DNA of 64,000 nucleotides, from NCBI GenBank assembly GCA_037039925.1, contig JAXRKP010000433.1, positions 77,501-141,500 of the forward strand, given 5' to 3'. This document shows, one piece after another, positions 1-13,117 of this stretch. The stretch is from Doris montereyensis. Lineage: Eukaryota > Mollusca > Gastropoda > Nudibranchia > Dorididae. Below the pieces are notes generated by a model that was not told the DNA's origin, did no database searches, and saw only the letters and a list, made by a program, of their open reading frames with translations. How positions within the stretch are numbered: position 1 is the stretch's first letter; each line of letters begins with the position of its first letter. The translations under genes were made by a program, and so were the position numbers.

Positions 1-259
1 TGTGTGACGGCTTTGGGTTTTACTGTCACGGTTGATGGGCCTCTTGGTAGGGCCACGCATGAAGGGCGGTGGTGATATATTTAACCAACACAATAGTTGC
101 CAACATTCCGCACTAACCATGGTGCAAAAATTGTACTGCAGCCCATTACCGGAACCATAGAATTTGACGCGGAGGTGAAATTTTTCATCCGGAGCCATTG
201 GTCTTATAATTGAACGCGAGGGCAAAACTCTTCAATCACACATTAAAACATAGGTAACA
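1..259. other. No recognisable gene
   Basis: Unique-looking sequence; no convincing coding potential or repeat seen. Confidence 0.5.
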
Positions 260-880
260 TGGTAATTTTAAAAAAAAGAATGATAAATCTTACAAAGGTA
301 TGGAAATACAAGGGCATTGGCAAACATCTGAAAATCAAATTTAAGAACTGTTTGGTCTGGACGGTGGTGCCAAGGGGTCCCTGGGGAACTCGCAGCTTTC
401 ACACGCTTTCGATGATGACGGTGGTGACATACGGGGCAGAGGATATGTACACCAAAAGAGAGATGAAAAGTCCGTAGAATGTGCTGAAATGTGGGTTTGC
501 AGGCGCCTCTTGATGATAAATTGGAAAGAGAGAAGTACAGGAAAAACATCCTAAAAGTTAAAAAGAGCTCAACATTACCAGAGAACTCTTGGACAAAATA
601 CATAAAAAATGAAGCTCTCTTTCTTTGGACATACGACATGTAGAAAGAAATGCACGCTGGTGACATATATACTACAGGGAAACGTGGAAGGCAAAAGATG
701 AAGAGGAGGCCGAAAGCAGGTTATTTTGGCAACATTAAAGACTGGATCAGACGAGACAGCATGCAGATGGACACCACCACATTAGGAAGAGAAGACTCAA
801 GAGTGGAGATCCAAAGGGCGATGTGGGCAGCAAGCGATGTCATGACGTGTATATACGACGTTGGACATTAAGTCAAACGG
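260..880 (+). pseudogene. Non-LTR retrotransposon ORF2 C-terminal tail (decayed)
   Basis: In broken frames it reads KLSFFGHT, then TTGKRGRQKMKRRPKAGYFG and NIKDWIRRDSM, ending near RVEIQRAMWAA. This is the typical ORF2 tail of LINEs (FGHV.R, GKRxRGRPxxxWxxNIKxW, RxxWRxxV). It differs from the RTE-like LINE found elsewhere in the window, so it is a second family. No RT core is present, so this is a 5'-truncated, mutated insertion. Confidence 0.7.
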
Positions 881-1858
881 TTATTTACAAAGACATACAA
901 TTTTCATTTATCTTTTCAGTTGCAGTCCATTATCATAGCGGAAACGTGTGTGTGTGTGTGGGTGTATTCGCCCGTGGAGACGTGCGTAAAATTATTGTAT
1001 CAAAATACTTGTCGCAAGGATGGATGTATCATTACAGTGGAAACATATGGAGCACATCCAAAGCAATCACGTTTGACGGACTCCTCTAGCCTCAAGCGAA
1101 ACAACGATTGAAAACCGCCAATAGGCGTGACAATGACAAGGGGGACGTTACTAATTGGAATTATATATATTGCAATATACGTATATCAAAAATCAATTAC
1201 ACTAAGAGGGGACATTGTCACGAGTCGTCTGCTGGTGACCAGCTGCAGCACGGTCGACTGCTTTTATCGATTTATCGACTACTTTTTTTGTTTTGTTCAC
1301 AACATTATTATACACTCCACTTTCACTCGACTAAGCCGTAAACACCAAAATCACTTGAGTGGACAGGATTATCCCTTGTCGTCTTGTTGAGTTGTTTTGG
1401 TGTGGTTTTCTTTACGGGGCAAAAAATTGGAGAGGGGATGTTGTCTTTCTCGTTGGGATTTTGCTTTTGTTTTCTTTAAGGGGTAGTTGATTTGTGGAGG
1501 AACAAAAAGGGGGGTGGGGTGTCCCCGTGCTCTGTTTCGTTACCATTTCATACTCATATCGAGCTTTTTTGGTTTATATTAATTAGACCCTATCTATCTA
1601 TTTTTTTTGTTGATTGTAAAATAGTCATGCTCTAGCGCCGGACACTTCCTTTTCACAAGGAGGTCGAATATGAGTGAGGTTTTCACGACCGTGTGTCCAT
1701 AATTGCTCGATGTTTTGTGATAACGGGTATGACGAGTCCACCCTTGGGACGTCAGGAGAATCTGCTATGTCGCCACGTGTGTTAAAGATGGCAAGGCTAC
1801 TCCTTTTTTTCTGGTCCAAAATCACCCTGTTGTGTTGCACCTCCTGGGCATTTCTGTA
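881..1858. other. Gene-free stretch, nothing assignable
   Basis: Holds a short GT run (947-962). A stretch at 1625-1850 is open on the minus strand next to the microsatellite (contains RGDIADSPDVPRVDSSYP), but I recognise no family in it. Confidence 0.4.
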
Positions 1859-2786
<928 letters not shown>

Positions 2787-3114
2787 AGCAATAGATAACG
2801 GGGGAGCGCGAGAAAGACACACAGAGCGGGAGAGGGAAATAATTTTAAATCCTCATACCTGAAGTAGAATTATAAAATTCTCTAAATCAACAACAAAAAC
2901 AACCCAAAACAACAACAAAACGAAATGGCAAGCCTGCTTGAAATGATATGAGCTTGAAACAAACATTACGACAACCTACGCGATCTACTACTTCCATTAA
3001 ATAACCGTACACCCTATCAAATCGTTTCATTTTACATCTCTTCTATCATGAGGCACAATAACTCTGCAAACATTACATTCATACACCATAAATTATAACT
3101 TTCCCAATGATCAT

Positions 3115-3235
3115 GCTGGTGGACATAGGATCAAGAGATCCTCAGTTCGATTTCTGACCTTGTGTTCCTTGGAAAAGATTTTTAACACGCATCATTCCAC
3201 CCAACCTGGTACTAGCATCAATTGGAGAGTAAAAT
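3115..3235 (+). mobile_element. SINE-like unit A (partial)
   Basis: Reads like the body of invertebrate tRNA-derived SINEs: a GTTCGATTTCTGACC box-B-like segment, then TTCCTTGGAAAAGATTTTT and a TCCACCCAACCTGGTAC segment. The 5' tRNA-like head is degraded. Confidence 0.5.
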
Positions 3236-3289
3236 TTGTGACAGGATAGCGTCCTGTCCAGGAGTCAACGTTCGATTTCATGCTATAAA

Positions 3290-3545
3290 ACAGGGGACAC
3301 AGTGGTTCAGAGGTAAGATATCTGCCTCTCAACCACATGATCGGATGAAACCAACCCCTGGGCCAGGTGTGCTGGATCGATACCTCGTCCCAACAGATAT
3401 AGACGATGGAAAGAAAGTCCTTTGTCCAGATAACAGCACTCTGTGCACGTTAAAGATCCCTTGGCTGTTTACAGGGCAGTCAAAGAAAATCTTTTTAAAA
3501 TCCTACCGAAAACCCAGAGATCATCGTAGTTGTGGTTATGGGTAA
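3290..3545 (+). mobile_element. SINE-like unit B (tRNA-type head and conserved central domain)
   Basis: The head TGGTTCAGAGGTAAGATA plus CTGCCTCTCAACC resembles the A-box part of a tRNA-derived SINE, followed by a decayed box-B area (GGATGAAACC). The body contains CTGTGCACGTTAAAGATCCC, a motif typical of widespread aquatic-invertebrate SINE central domains (from memory of the family, unverified). The coding-like frame 3222-3545 is incidental. Confidence 0.6.
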
Positions 3546-4002
3546 AATCAACCCAAACCATGCTATAGAAAATGAGAAAAGGCCTCTATATTGGCCATGA
3601 AGGCATTGAAAGAACTTAGCTGTATAGGAAACTTTTAGCAAAACATAATTGCCAGAGCCTAGATTAAATCCTCTAACAATTATCTTGCGGTTACACAGAA
3701 AAAAAGGGAGGATGAAAAAGTTTTCTTTAGAAGGATGAGTTAAAAAGTCAGGGCTTGGTTTTTGTGTGGGGCAAAAAGAAAGGACAGAAAGTAAGATGAG
3801 GAAGAAAGATATAGTGTGAATTTGAGAGGTCGTTTTCAGCTGCAGCGATACTTTGTGGGATACAGTATGAGACGTTTATCATCACATCTGTCAATCTGAC
3901 ACAGTGTGAATCTCAAAACTTAATTTGAATACGAGCAGTTCAAATGTCAATCACAACGGGCTGTGTGACATAATATTTGACTGGGACCAACTGTTTACCC
4001 AG

Positions 4003-4068
4003 CATTAATAATAATAATAAGAAGAAGAAGAAGAAGAATAATAAGAATAATAAGAATAATAATAATAG
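4003..4068. repeat. (AAT/AAG)n trinucleotide microsatellite
   Basis: Alternating AAT and AAG triplets. Confidence 0.9.
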
Positions 4069-4149
4069 TGAACATTTCCTGTGCATTGACTTTTTGATAC
4101 ATATATATCTTATATAAATTGACTTTGAGCAACATTGGCAGCTAATATA

Positions 4150-4290
4150 ATATGCAGGGATGAAGCCAGAGCCCTGGAAAAAACCCGGAAAAATCTCCCG
4201 GGGGTCCAAGGGGCAGCAGAGGCCTCTGGCAGGATCCAGGGACAGAGCCCCGGTGGGATCCCCGGGGGGCGACGCTCCCGTTCTGTCACA
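4150..4290. repeat. GC-rich repeat patch
   Basis: GC-rich island in AT-rich DNA with recurring purine/pyrimidine blocks (GGGGGTCCAAGGGGC, GGGATCCCCGGGG). It looks like a degenerate tandem of a GGGTCCAGGGGC-type unit; origin unknown. Confidence 0.45.
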
Positions 4291-5445
4291 AAATTCCTAT
4301 CAGATCATCTTTTTTGGATTATTGAAACCTAACAATAAGATATTAACATTTCATCTGTTTATGATCTACCTCAAAGTGGGTGGTTGTTTAGTTGTTAAAT
4401 GTTGCTATTCTGATGTTACAGTGGCCATGATGCTGTCGTATAATAAAGGAATATTTGAGACATTCCATGGCATCAACCAATCAAAATGCATAGTTTATAA
4501 AAATGGGTCATATTTATTACAAGATTAACTATTGTTAGATGTCTTCCAGCGTGATAGGATGATTTATTGACATAAATAGGTTCCTTTCTTCACATGACCA
4601 CTACTTCCTGTCCTTAGGTAGCGAGTAGGCAGTCCTTAAGGACTGATGTCCTGTTTGACCCGGAAGTGGTAAGGTGGTGTTTAATTCTTTTAAGCTAAAT
4701 AGTGTTAACTATCAGATATATTTATATAAAAGTAATTTATTGAGTACATTAATCGGGACAATTTTTCGTGGGCTTGCGTTGAGTATCATCACCATTTCCC
4801 ACATAATTATAATGTATTCCAACACATACTTGTTATCCAAATCTGGTTTCTGCATTAGCAAAACATAAATTATGCATTAGTGCTACACATGTTATTATAA
4901 TATGTACACGATGTCGCAAGTGCCAGTTCATGACGACCATAATATGCCAGACACACCAGACATAATTTACGAAGGTGTGAAATCAGGCATCGAACCAGAC
5001 CTTGCTCATTCACCTAACAATATAGTACAGCTTTGACACGAGGCGGCGCTTAGAAAGCAGACTCATGCACTGTATCTTTAATTACCCGTTGAACCTGCAA
5101 ATCACAAGAATGGTCACACGAGGAGATTTATGATCCATTTTGCATTTTTGATTTTGTGTCTTACCTATCGACCGTCCAATGAAGCTCGACTGTGAGTGAC
5201 ACCACTCACGAATGCCATCTTTGTTTTGATCAACTGGTCCTGCGGCTATTTGTTTGTTAAATTCTGTAACTTACCACTCATGGAATGGGCTTATGAACCT
5301 CAAATTGTGAGAAAACAAAAATCCCAAGGTCCCCAGGAAACCCGGCTAAGTACGACAATTTTACAATCCACCGAGACTTCCTGATTAGAGAGGTTCAACT
5401 GTACATGTATTGTATCTGATCTTTTCTATGTTATATGACTTTTAT
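4291..5445. other. Gene-free stretch
   Basis: No coding or repeat family recognised. Confidence 0.45.
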
Positions 5446-5556
5446 TCAGGGGGAGGGGAGACCCACTGAACCCCCCCCCTCCTCTTCTTTATTTCTCAGG
5501 GTTATCTCATAAACAGGGAGGAGACCCCCTGGACCCCCCCCCTCTCTCCTCTTATT
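5446..5556. repeat. Two-unit GGGGAGACCC...CCCCCCC repeat
   Basis: Two units of about 75 bp: GGGAGGGGAGACCCACTGAA followed by a C run, then GGGAGGAGACCCCCTGGA followed by a C run, separated by TTTATTTCTCAGGGTTATC. Each unit is internally self-complementary (G-block/C-block). Confidence 0.6.
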
Positions 5557-5689
5557 TTTGTGTCATGTCAATTAAGAAATTGGGCAAACATTTGGCGAGG
5601 TATTCCTATCTGGCCAACCATTCCTTGTGTCACTAGGACATCAATTATCAAGGAGTATGGGCGAGTTGCAAGTTGATGTTTTATACAAT

Positions 5690-6320
5690 CTAGATCTAGA
5701 TCTCTGTTTTGTTTTACACACTCACTCACCTTATTTCTGTAAATCTTGAAATTAATTGGAAAGAGCTTGGCTTGCTTTTGAGTAGATCTTCAGATCTAGA
5801 ATCCTGTGTTTTGAAGTTTTGTTGTCTGGATTTTTTTATATTAATAACAAGAGATGTGAATGAATTGAACAGGCTTAAATCCTCAGAAACACGGAATAAG
5901 GTTCATAGCTGAGCGAAACCCGTATCCTGAGGAACATCAGACACCGGGTAAACTCGTTGCTGCTACCACTACCATGGAGTGGAGTCGTTTTAGCTACAGC
6001 CCACTAGATGTAGGCCTAGATCTAAATTCTAGCTATATACTAGATCTAGATAGTTCGTCGGTATCCCTAGATCTTTCTAGATCTAGATCTAGTCAGATTT
6101 AATTTTCCTCAATAACGAATGTCTGAATCACTAAATGGGGACTCAATCGATACCCAGATATAATATCTAGATATAATATCTAGATCTATTCTAGATTCTA
6201 GATTTAGAAAAAGTATGCATACACAGTTCAAATAAATTCTAGATCTGTTTACAGAAGTATATATCTATATCGAAGGACGGAAAAAATAATTTATAATATC
6301 TAGATCTAGATCTAGTTCTA
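5690..6320. repeat. TAGATC/CTAGAT palindromic hexamer cluster
   Basis: Repeated TAGATCTAGATC and TCTAGAT motifs at 5690-5705, 5786-5804, 6000-6090, 6165-6210 and 6295-6325, each group being its own reverse complement. Non-coding. Confidence 0.8.
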
Positions 6321-6483
6321 GATCCAAGTTCAACACGTCCACAGCATTTCTAACGCCATTCCCTACCACAGTAACTGTACGACCACCTATGAACAAGTGA
6401 CCGCGTCGGTAGAGACGTGTCAAGAATACACCATTTTAGTTTGTACGTGTGCGCCTTACTTCCCTTTACTTAATGCTTGCTGT

Positions 6484-6484
<1 letters not shown>

Positions 6485-6537
<53 letters not shown>
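6485..6537. repeat. (CT)n microsatellite
   Basis: About 26 CT units. Confidence 0.95.
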
Positions 6538-6539
<2 letters not shown>

Positions 6540-7246
6540 CTCTGCCACACCCACTTACTACATGAAAAACATTCTGATTGACGTCAGAGGGCGCGAACGA
6601 AGCACATATAATATGCAACATTTCATTCTCAGTCAATTGTGACATTGATAAGAATCAATAATATGGTTATGGTGACGATTTCCTGTGATTCGGGATCAGC
6701 GTTAGTGTGCGTAACCAGAGAGTATGCTACATGAATAAAAACTGTGAATAGGAAGACAACTACAAGTGCCGAATTTTGTGTCTATACATAATATCTTTCT
6801 TTCTTTATTAGTTCCCATTCTACTTTCGAGATGCTCTTTCTCCATGATGCCCTGTCCTGAAATTTTTGTTTCCTTCCAAAAAAAGTAAAATGTGTATGCT
6901 TCAATGCCTCTTTTATACCTTCTTCACACTTTCTCCGAGGTCTGCCTTTTGGTATTTTACCTTGGGCGTTAGCACTGTATACTGATTTAGCTATTCTATT
7001 GTCATTCATTCAGTTTACGTGCCCAAATCATCTCAATTGATTTGTTTCTATCTTAGTTTTTATGCTATCTGCTTTGGTTTGATCTCTTATTGTTGTATTT
7101 CTGATTTTGTCTCTTTTAGTTTTCCCGACTTCTAGCACTACTCTTCTTACATATTTCATTTCAGCTGCCTGTACTGTACTGTATTCTCTACTGCCTAAGG
7201 TCCAGGTTTCGCTACCATAGAGGAGAGTAGGACAATATACTGTATA

Positions 7247-8428
7247 TTATACTGCCATTTTGCTTTTTGTTGACAATTCTTGTTTACCTACAAATGTCTT
7301 TCCTAGATGGTTATTTATTGCACTTGCCTTTTGGATTCCCTGGCTGATTTCTTCTCTTAGTTTTCCCTCTGAGTTAATCATTACTCCTAGATAATTGTAG
7401 TTTTGAACTTGTTTTAAATTCTCCCTGCCCAATTTAAGATTTTGTGTTTTAGTTTCCCTAGTTACTAGCATTGTTTTGGTTTTCTTTGCATTTACTCTCA
7501 TTCCTCTTTTATTTCGTTCATTTTTCATAATGTTGATATTCGACTGAAGGTCACTTTCTGATTTTCCAAACAGAACTAAATCATCGGCAAATGAAAGCAT
7601 TGATACATTTACTGGTTTGAGCTTCCACATACCTACATTCATTTTCTTCATTTTTGAGGATGCCTTTGCGACTGAATCCATAAATGTGATAAACAAGAGA
7701 GGACTTAGGATACAACCATGTCTTACTCCTATATCTACATCAAATTCTGCAGATATGTTTCCAGCTACTGTCACTGCAAATGTTGGTTTATTGAAAAAAC
7801 TTTTAATAGCTTCTATTAAATTTTGTTCTACATTGTGTTCTATTAACTGTCTTACTCCTATATCTATATGAAATTCTTCAGATACATTTCCAGCTACTCT
7901 CACTGCACATGTTGGTTTATTGTAAAAACTTTTAATGGCTTCTATTAAATTTTGCTCCACGTTGTGTTCTTTTTTTAAGGAATGCCATAATTCGCCCCTC
8001 CTCACAGTGTCAAATACCTTTTCTAAGTCTATAAAACACAGGTGCAAGTCAATGTTTCTCTCAAGGAATTTTTCTATTATTTGTCTAATTGTAAATATGT
8101 GGTCTTGTACACTTCTTCCTGGTCTAAATCCACTCTGATGCTCTTCAATCTGATCCTCTACTCTTTTCCTTAGTCTCATTTCCAGTATCCTGGCATACAC
8201 TTTTCCTGGTACGCTAAGTAGTGATAACCCTCTATAGTTTGAGCATTCCATAGTTGATTCTTTCTTATGTATTGGTACTACCGTTCCCTTTTTCCAATCA
8301 TCTGGCACCTGTTTGGACTTCCATGCTTGTTGGCATATTGCAAGTAGTAGTTTGTCTGCCTCTCTCCTTTGATTTTTAATAATTTCTGGATAAACTTGAT
8401 CTGCTCCTGGGGCTTTTCCTGATTTCAC
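7247..8428 (-). pseudogene. Reverse transcriptase of LINE copy 1, with an internal duplicated segment
   Basis: 393-residue open frame with RT motifs: GKAPGADQVYPE, NYRGLSLLSVPGKVYARILE, HQSGFRPGRSVQDHIFTIRQ, LHLCFIDLEKVFDTV and the catalytic LSFADDLVLFGKSESDLQ. A segment of about 41 residues (EHNVEQNLIEAIKSF through GVRQ/GVRH) occurs twice in tandem in divergent versions (NVSEEFHIDIGVRQ versus NISAEFDVDIGVRH), which would disrupt the palm fold. The N-terminal endonuclease is missing, so the copy is dead. Its neighbour is another copy in the same orientation. Confidence 0.88.
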
Positions 8429-8599
8429 TTTTCTTATAGCTGTTTGGATTTATTCCATTGATATATCTACATATTCAGCTCCTCTGGATTACTTGTTACT
8501 CTTACTAATTGATCTTTTCTCCTTTTCATATGTTCTGGAGGGATTATGTAATTGTTGGAAATACTTTCATCATGTTTCCATGATTTCGCTGTTTTCTTT

Positions 8600-8967
8600 C
8601 ATTATTTCTCCTTAATTTGTCGTATTGGGCTTGCTTTAGTCTTTCTCAATCTCATGCTCTTCATTGTGCCCCAGAACAGCTTTTGATTTCCTTGATAGCT
8701 TTCTTGAAGTTTTTGTCCGAAGTCTTCCCATTGTTCTTGTTTTGCTTTCCTCACTTCCTCTTTAGCGATAGTTCTTTTATTCACATAATCTATCCTAATC
8801 CTATCCTCTGGTCTCTTTGTTTGCAAGTATTTCGTCCAGGCATCCTTCTTTTCTTTGATCTTAGTCTTGACATTCTCATTACACCATGCTGTTCTTTTTC
8901 TATCTCCTGTAATTTGTTTCCTACCACAGACCTCTTCAGTACAACTGAGAAGTGTTTCTTTATACAT
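8600..8967 (-). pseudogene. ORF2 interdomain region of LINE copy 1
   Basis: Reads MYKETLLSCTEEVCGRKQIT through KKDAWTKYLQTKRPEDRIR and SYQGNQKLFWGTMKSMR. This linker between endonuclease and RT is shared with the copies at 53.2-53.9 kb and 62.1-62.5 kb. It is separated from the RT by frameshifts. Confidence 0.8.
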
Positions 8968-9207
8968 TTGTCACTTTTCTTCTATTGTGCTAACATTCAG
9001 ATCCATCTGCCTTTCACTGATAAATTTTTCTATCCTAGATTGGTATATCTGTTTTACTATTGGTTTATTTAGTTCCTTTATTTTGAGTTTATTAGCTTTC
9101 TTCTCTTTTCTTTTCAGTTTGTTTTCTTCGGTCAGTCATCTCATTTTGGCTATCACTAGGTGATGATCACTAAACGTTTCTGCTCATCTGTTTACTCTTG
9201 CATTCAA

Positions 9208-9829
9208 TACTCGGACGTAATGCCGTACTTGTCTAACGCGTTTTATTTGAAACTTTCCAAAGTTACATGTAATAGTTACCAGAGGTATTTTGTCAGCTGT
9301 TTCATACAATACTATATTGTCATGAGAAGTTTTAAATAAACGTCATGTTAAAACTACATAATCTACTCTACGGTTCTGGATAGCGGGGGTTTCGGGAGAG
9401 GGGTCGCGAAAAGGTTTGAGAGGGTTGCGATGTGTTTTAAACCAATTACTGAAGTACCGGGTAATGTATAAAGAACGTTTCATTCCTATAATACAAAAGA
9501 AATGTATATAATTTACAAATATATCGATACAAATAAGGGGATGGAGTAAACGACTTATCTGACATACCAGATATCTCTAGCAGATATGCTTTCGAAGCTT
9601 CAAGGTCTCAAGAATTTCCTCCTTAGTGATGAAGCTGTATGTATTCCGTAATGGTATGCAGTCTTGCGCAAAGTTGCTTCCGGTACTGGTGAACATGGAA
9701 AAAATGTGCAAAAATGCTTACCACGGGCGGGGAACGAACTGCCGGAGGGGCCTAAAATTTGCCCAGGATAGGAATGGGTGTTAAGGGGGGGGGGGGGTGT
9801 GGCACAGTGTGGGTGGGATATTTTCATGG
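9208..9829. other. Gene-free stretch between retroelement fragments
   Basis: No recognised coding sequence; a G11 run near 9786-9796. Confidence 0.4.
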
Positions 9830-10420
9830 GGGTGGTGGTGGGGCTGATGGGGTAGGGTGGAGGATGGTGAAGGATCAGGGATAGTGATAGCGTGAGACCG
9901 ACTATGGGAGTTCCTCCAGAGAAAATTATACGAATCGGTGTAAGACGTTCATACCCTCAGGGTTGATTGTACCCAGTCTTATTATAAGTAAGTATATAAG
10001 TTGGTTCTCTATTGACTTCCTAGACTCAGCACTGCCGGTGCATGACCTGAAAATGCACACTTTCAGGTCATGGGTTCCTCGGTGTCCTGGTGCAAAGGCA
10101 CCGGCTTGCTTTCGCAGTTTTCAATATCTCTCCTATGATGGCCAAATCTGTTGGAGAGTTGCAAGCCAGTTTCTCTGATGTAGGCCATTCCACAATGACT
10201 GCAGCGAAGAGCATAAATGACATTGAGAGAGGCGCAGGAGAATTGTCCATTCACTGTCCAGGTCTGTCTAGGGAACTGAATGGTTGTGGAGCCGTCCACA
10301 AAGGGGCATGTCTTAAAGTTCATATCGGATGGTACCCGACGGCGAGGAGTCAGTAGAGAGACGACTGTGCACAAGGATATCATGAATGCTAGTGTGTCTC
10401 TTGAAGGCAATCAATGGAAA
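9830..10420 (-). mobile_element. Penelope-like element fragment with GIY-YIG domain
   Basis: The minus-strand frame 10410-10063 contains CPFVDGSTTIQFPRQTWTVN, then SLNVIYALRCSHCGMAYIRE and TGLQLSNRFGHHRRDIEN, followed by KPVPLHQDTEE. The VIYALRC..C...YIRETG..L..R...H pattern is the GIY-YIG endonuclease of Penelope-like retroelements (Gly of YIGETG is Arg here, so probably inactive). The 3' non-coding part (9830-10060) contains an inverted repeat, CATGACCTGAAA...TTTCAGGTCATG. A related fragment lies at 47940-48290. Confidence 0.75.
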
Positions 10421-10441
10421 GGAAGGAAGACACGTCTAGTC

Positions 10442-12945
10442 TCGTCACTTTCTTTCTCTTTCTTTATCAGCTCCCATTCTACCTTCCGGTGTATGAGTTT
10501 AAATGCCAGATATTATCTTTCTCAATGCTGCCCTGTCCTGATATTTTCTGGTTCCTTCCAAAAAAGTTAAATTTCTTTGCGTTGATGCCTCTTTTATATC
10601 TTCTTCCCACTTTCTCTGAGGTCTGCCTTTTTGTCTTTTACCTTGGGCGTTAGCACTGTATACTGATTTAGCTATTCTCTTGTCATTTATTCTTTTACCA
10701 TGCCCAAACCATCTCAGTTGATTCATTTCTATCTTAGTTTTTATGCTTTCTATTTTGGTTTGATCTCTTATTGTTGTGATTCTGATTTTGTCTCTTTTAG
10801 ATTTCCCTACTACTCTTCTTAGATATTTCATTTCGGCTGCCTATACTCTACTGTATTCACTACTGTCTAAGGTCCAGGTTTCACTACCATAGAGAGAGTA
10901 GGACAATAAACTGTATTGTAAATTGTATACTGCCATTTTGGCTTTTGTTGACAATTTTTGTTTACCTACAAATGCCGTTCCTATATATGGTTATAATATA
11001 TTGCACTTGCCTTTTGGATTCCCTGGCTGATTTCTTCTCTTAGTTTTCCTCTGAATTAATCATTACTCCTAGGTAATTGTAGCTTTGAACTTGTTCTTAG
11101 CCCAATTTAAGATTGTGTGTTTTAGTTACTAGCAATGTTTCGGTTTTCTTTTCATTTACTCTCATGCTCTTTTTTTATTTAATTCGTTATTCATCATGTT
11201 GATATTCGACTGGAGGTCCTTTCTGATTTTCCAAACAGAACTAAATCATCGGCAAATGAAAGCATACTTACATTTACTGGGTTGACCTTCCACATACCTA
11301 CATTTATTTTCTTCACTTTTGAGGATGATTTTGCGACTGAATCCATAAATGTGATAAACGAAAGAGGACTTAGGATACAACCCTGTTTTACTCCTATATC
11401 TACATCAAATTCTGCAGATATGTTTCCAGCTGCTCTCACTGCACATGTTGGTTTATTGTAAAAACTTTTAATGGCTTCTTTCTATTATACTATTAAATTT
11501 TGCTCTACATTGTGTTCTTTTAAGGAATGCCATAGTTCGTCCCTTCACAGTGTCAAATGCCCTTTCTAAGTCAATAAAACACAGGTGCAAGTCAATGTGT
11601 CTCTCAATGAATGTTTCTATTATTTGTCTAATAATTGTAAATATGTGGTCTTGTACACTTCTTCCTGGTCTAAATCCACTCTGATGTTCTTCAATCTGAT
11701 CCTCTACTCGTTTCCTTAGTCTCATTTCCAGTATTCTGGCATATACTTTTCCTGGAACGCTAAGTAGTGATATCCTTCTATATTTTGAGCATTCCATAGT
11801 TGATCCTTTCTTATGTATTGGTACTACCGTTCCCTTTTCCAGTCGCCTGTTTGGACTTCTATGCTTGTTGTCATATTGCATGCAGTAGTTTGTCTGCCTC
11901 TCTCCCTTGGTTTTTAATCATTTCTGTATAAACATCTGCTCCTGGGGCTTTTCCTAACTTCGATATTCTTATACTATATAACTATATAGCTGTTTGGATT
12001 TCTTCCATTGAAATATCTACATCTTCAGCTGTCTCCTTTGGATTACTTGTTACTTTACTAATTGATCTTTACTCCTTGTTTCATATGTTCTGGAGGGATT
12101 TGGTATCTGAACATTCTCATTCCCCCATGCTGTTCTTTTCCTATCTCCTTTAATTTGTTTCCTACCACAGACCTTTTAGTGTAACTGAGGAGTGTTTATA
12201 CATCTGCTACTTTTCTTCCATTGTCCTATCATTCAAATCCATCTGTCTTTCACCGATAAATCTTTTTATCCTAGATTGGTATACCTGTTTATTTAGTTCC
12301 TCTATTTTGAGTTTAGTAGCTTTTTTCTTTCCTTTCCTGTTTCTTTTCTTCAGTTAGTAATCTCACTTTGGCAATCACTAAGGGATAATCACTAAATATT
12401 TCTGCTCCTCTGTTTACTCTTGCATCCGATGTGTTGTAAAAAGGAGCTGCCAACTATTAGTGTTAGTGTTGTTAGTATTATGTAGTCTATCATTGACTTT
12501 TCACGCCTGTCTTCATTTACTCTTGTATATTTGTGCATATCTCTATAAGGAAAAAAAGGTGTTTGTTATTTTTCATATTATTCTTTAGGCATACATCTAT
12601 TAGCCTCTCTCCATTTGGATAAGTTGTTGTCTCTCCCTCTTTACCTATTACTCCTCCTGGCGTTTCTATATTGTTGCCTACTCTAGTGTTTAAATCTCCT
12701 AAAAGCATTAATTCCTGTCTGTGTTTAAGATTTTCTACAGCTATTTGTAAATTGTTTTCGAAGATATCTTTTTCTTCCTTAGTTGCGTCTTCGTTTGGTC
12801 CATAAGCTATTAATAATTAAATTTCTCGTCCTTTTGGTTTAATATTTACCTCTAATAGCCGTGGGCTACTTTCTACATGTAGTAGCTTTTCATGCCTTTT
12901 ATTTTTATGCACTAGACCAGGAGGCCTACTCCTGCTCTATCTTTG
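10442..12945 (-). mobile_element. RTE-like LINE copy 2, 5'-truncated and frameshifted
   Basis: Colinear with copy 1: (TTTC)n at the 3' end (10444), ORF2 tail 10831-10499 (RWFGHGKRINDKRIAKSV, KGRPQRKWEEDIKEA), RT segments 11439-11194 and 11881-11468 (LSFADDLVLFGKSE, YARILEMRLRKRVEDQIEEH), then an endonuclease part with MLLGDLNTRVGNNIETPGG at 12708-12517. Truncated at about 12945. Many frameshifts; non-functional. Confidence 0.85.
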
Positions 12946-12996
12946 ACAACCTTTTGGTTGAGAGGCAATCACCTTACCTCTGGACTACTGAGTCAG

Positions 12997-13014
12997 TCTC
13001 TCTCTCTCTCTCTC

Positions 13015-13103
<89 letters not shown>
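12997..13103. repeat. (CT)n/(AG)n microsatellite with a mirror junction
   Basis: CT repeats (12997-13012) switch at CTAGAG into a long AG run (13015-13103), so the junction is a perfect palindrome. Confidence 0.95.
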
Positions 13104-13104
<1 letters not shown>

Positions 13105-13117
13105 AAAAAGAGGAAAA

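Larger units (their letters stand above)
6785..9207 (-). mobile_element. RTE-like LINE copy 1, 5'-truncated
   Basis: The 3' end (6788) begins with a (TTTC)n-type tail on plus, meaning (GAAA)n on the element strand. The element runs leftward through the ORF2 tail (GKIPKGRPRRKCEEGIKEA) and RT to the end of an endonuclease domain, cut off near 9207 just upstream of the SDHHLV-type motif. The same family occurs at 10442-12945, 52671-55142 and 60345-64000. The endonuclease of the better copies resembles the craniofacial-development-protein-2-like AP endonuclease of RTE-clade elements; clade placement is tentative. Confidence 0.85.

Noticed and set aside
3290..3340. Functional tRNA gene
   Set aside because: An A-box-like stretch is present but the cloverleaf cannot be completed and the body continues into a SINE domain.
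9830..10085. Hammerhead ribozyme in the Penelope-like 3' region
   Set aside because: Such ribozymes occur in this family, but I did not find the conserved CUGANGA and GAAAC cores in either orientation here or at 48060-48290.
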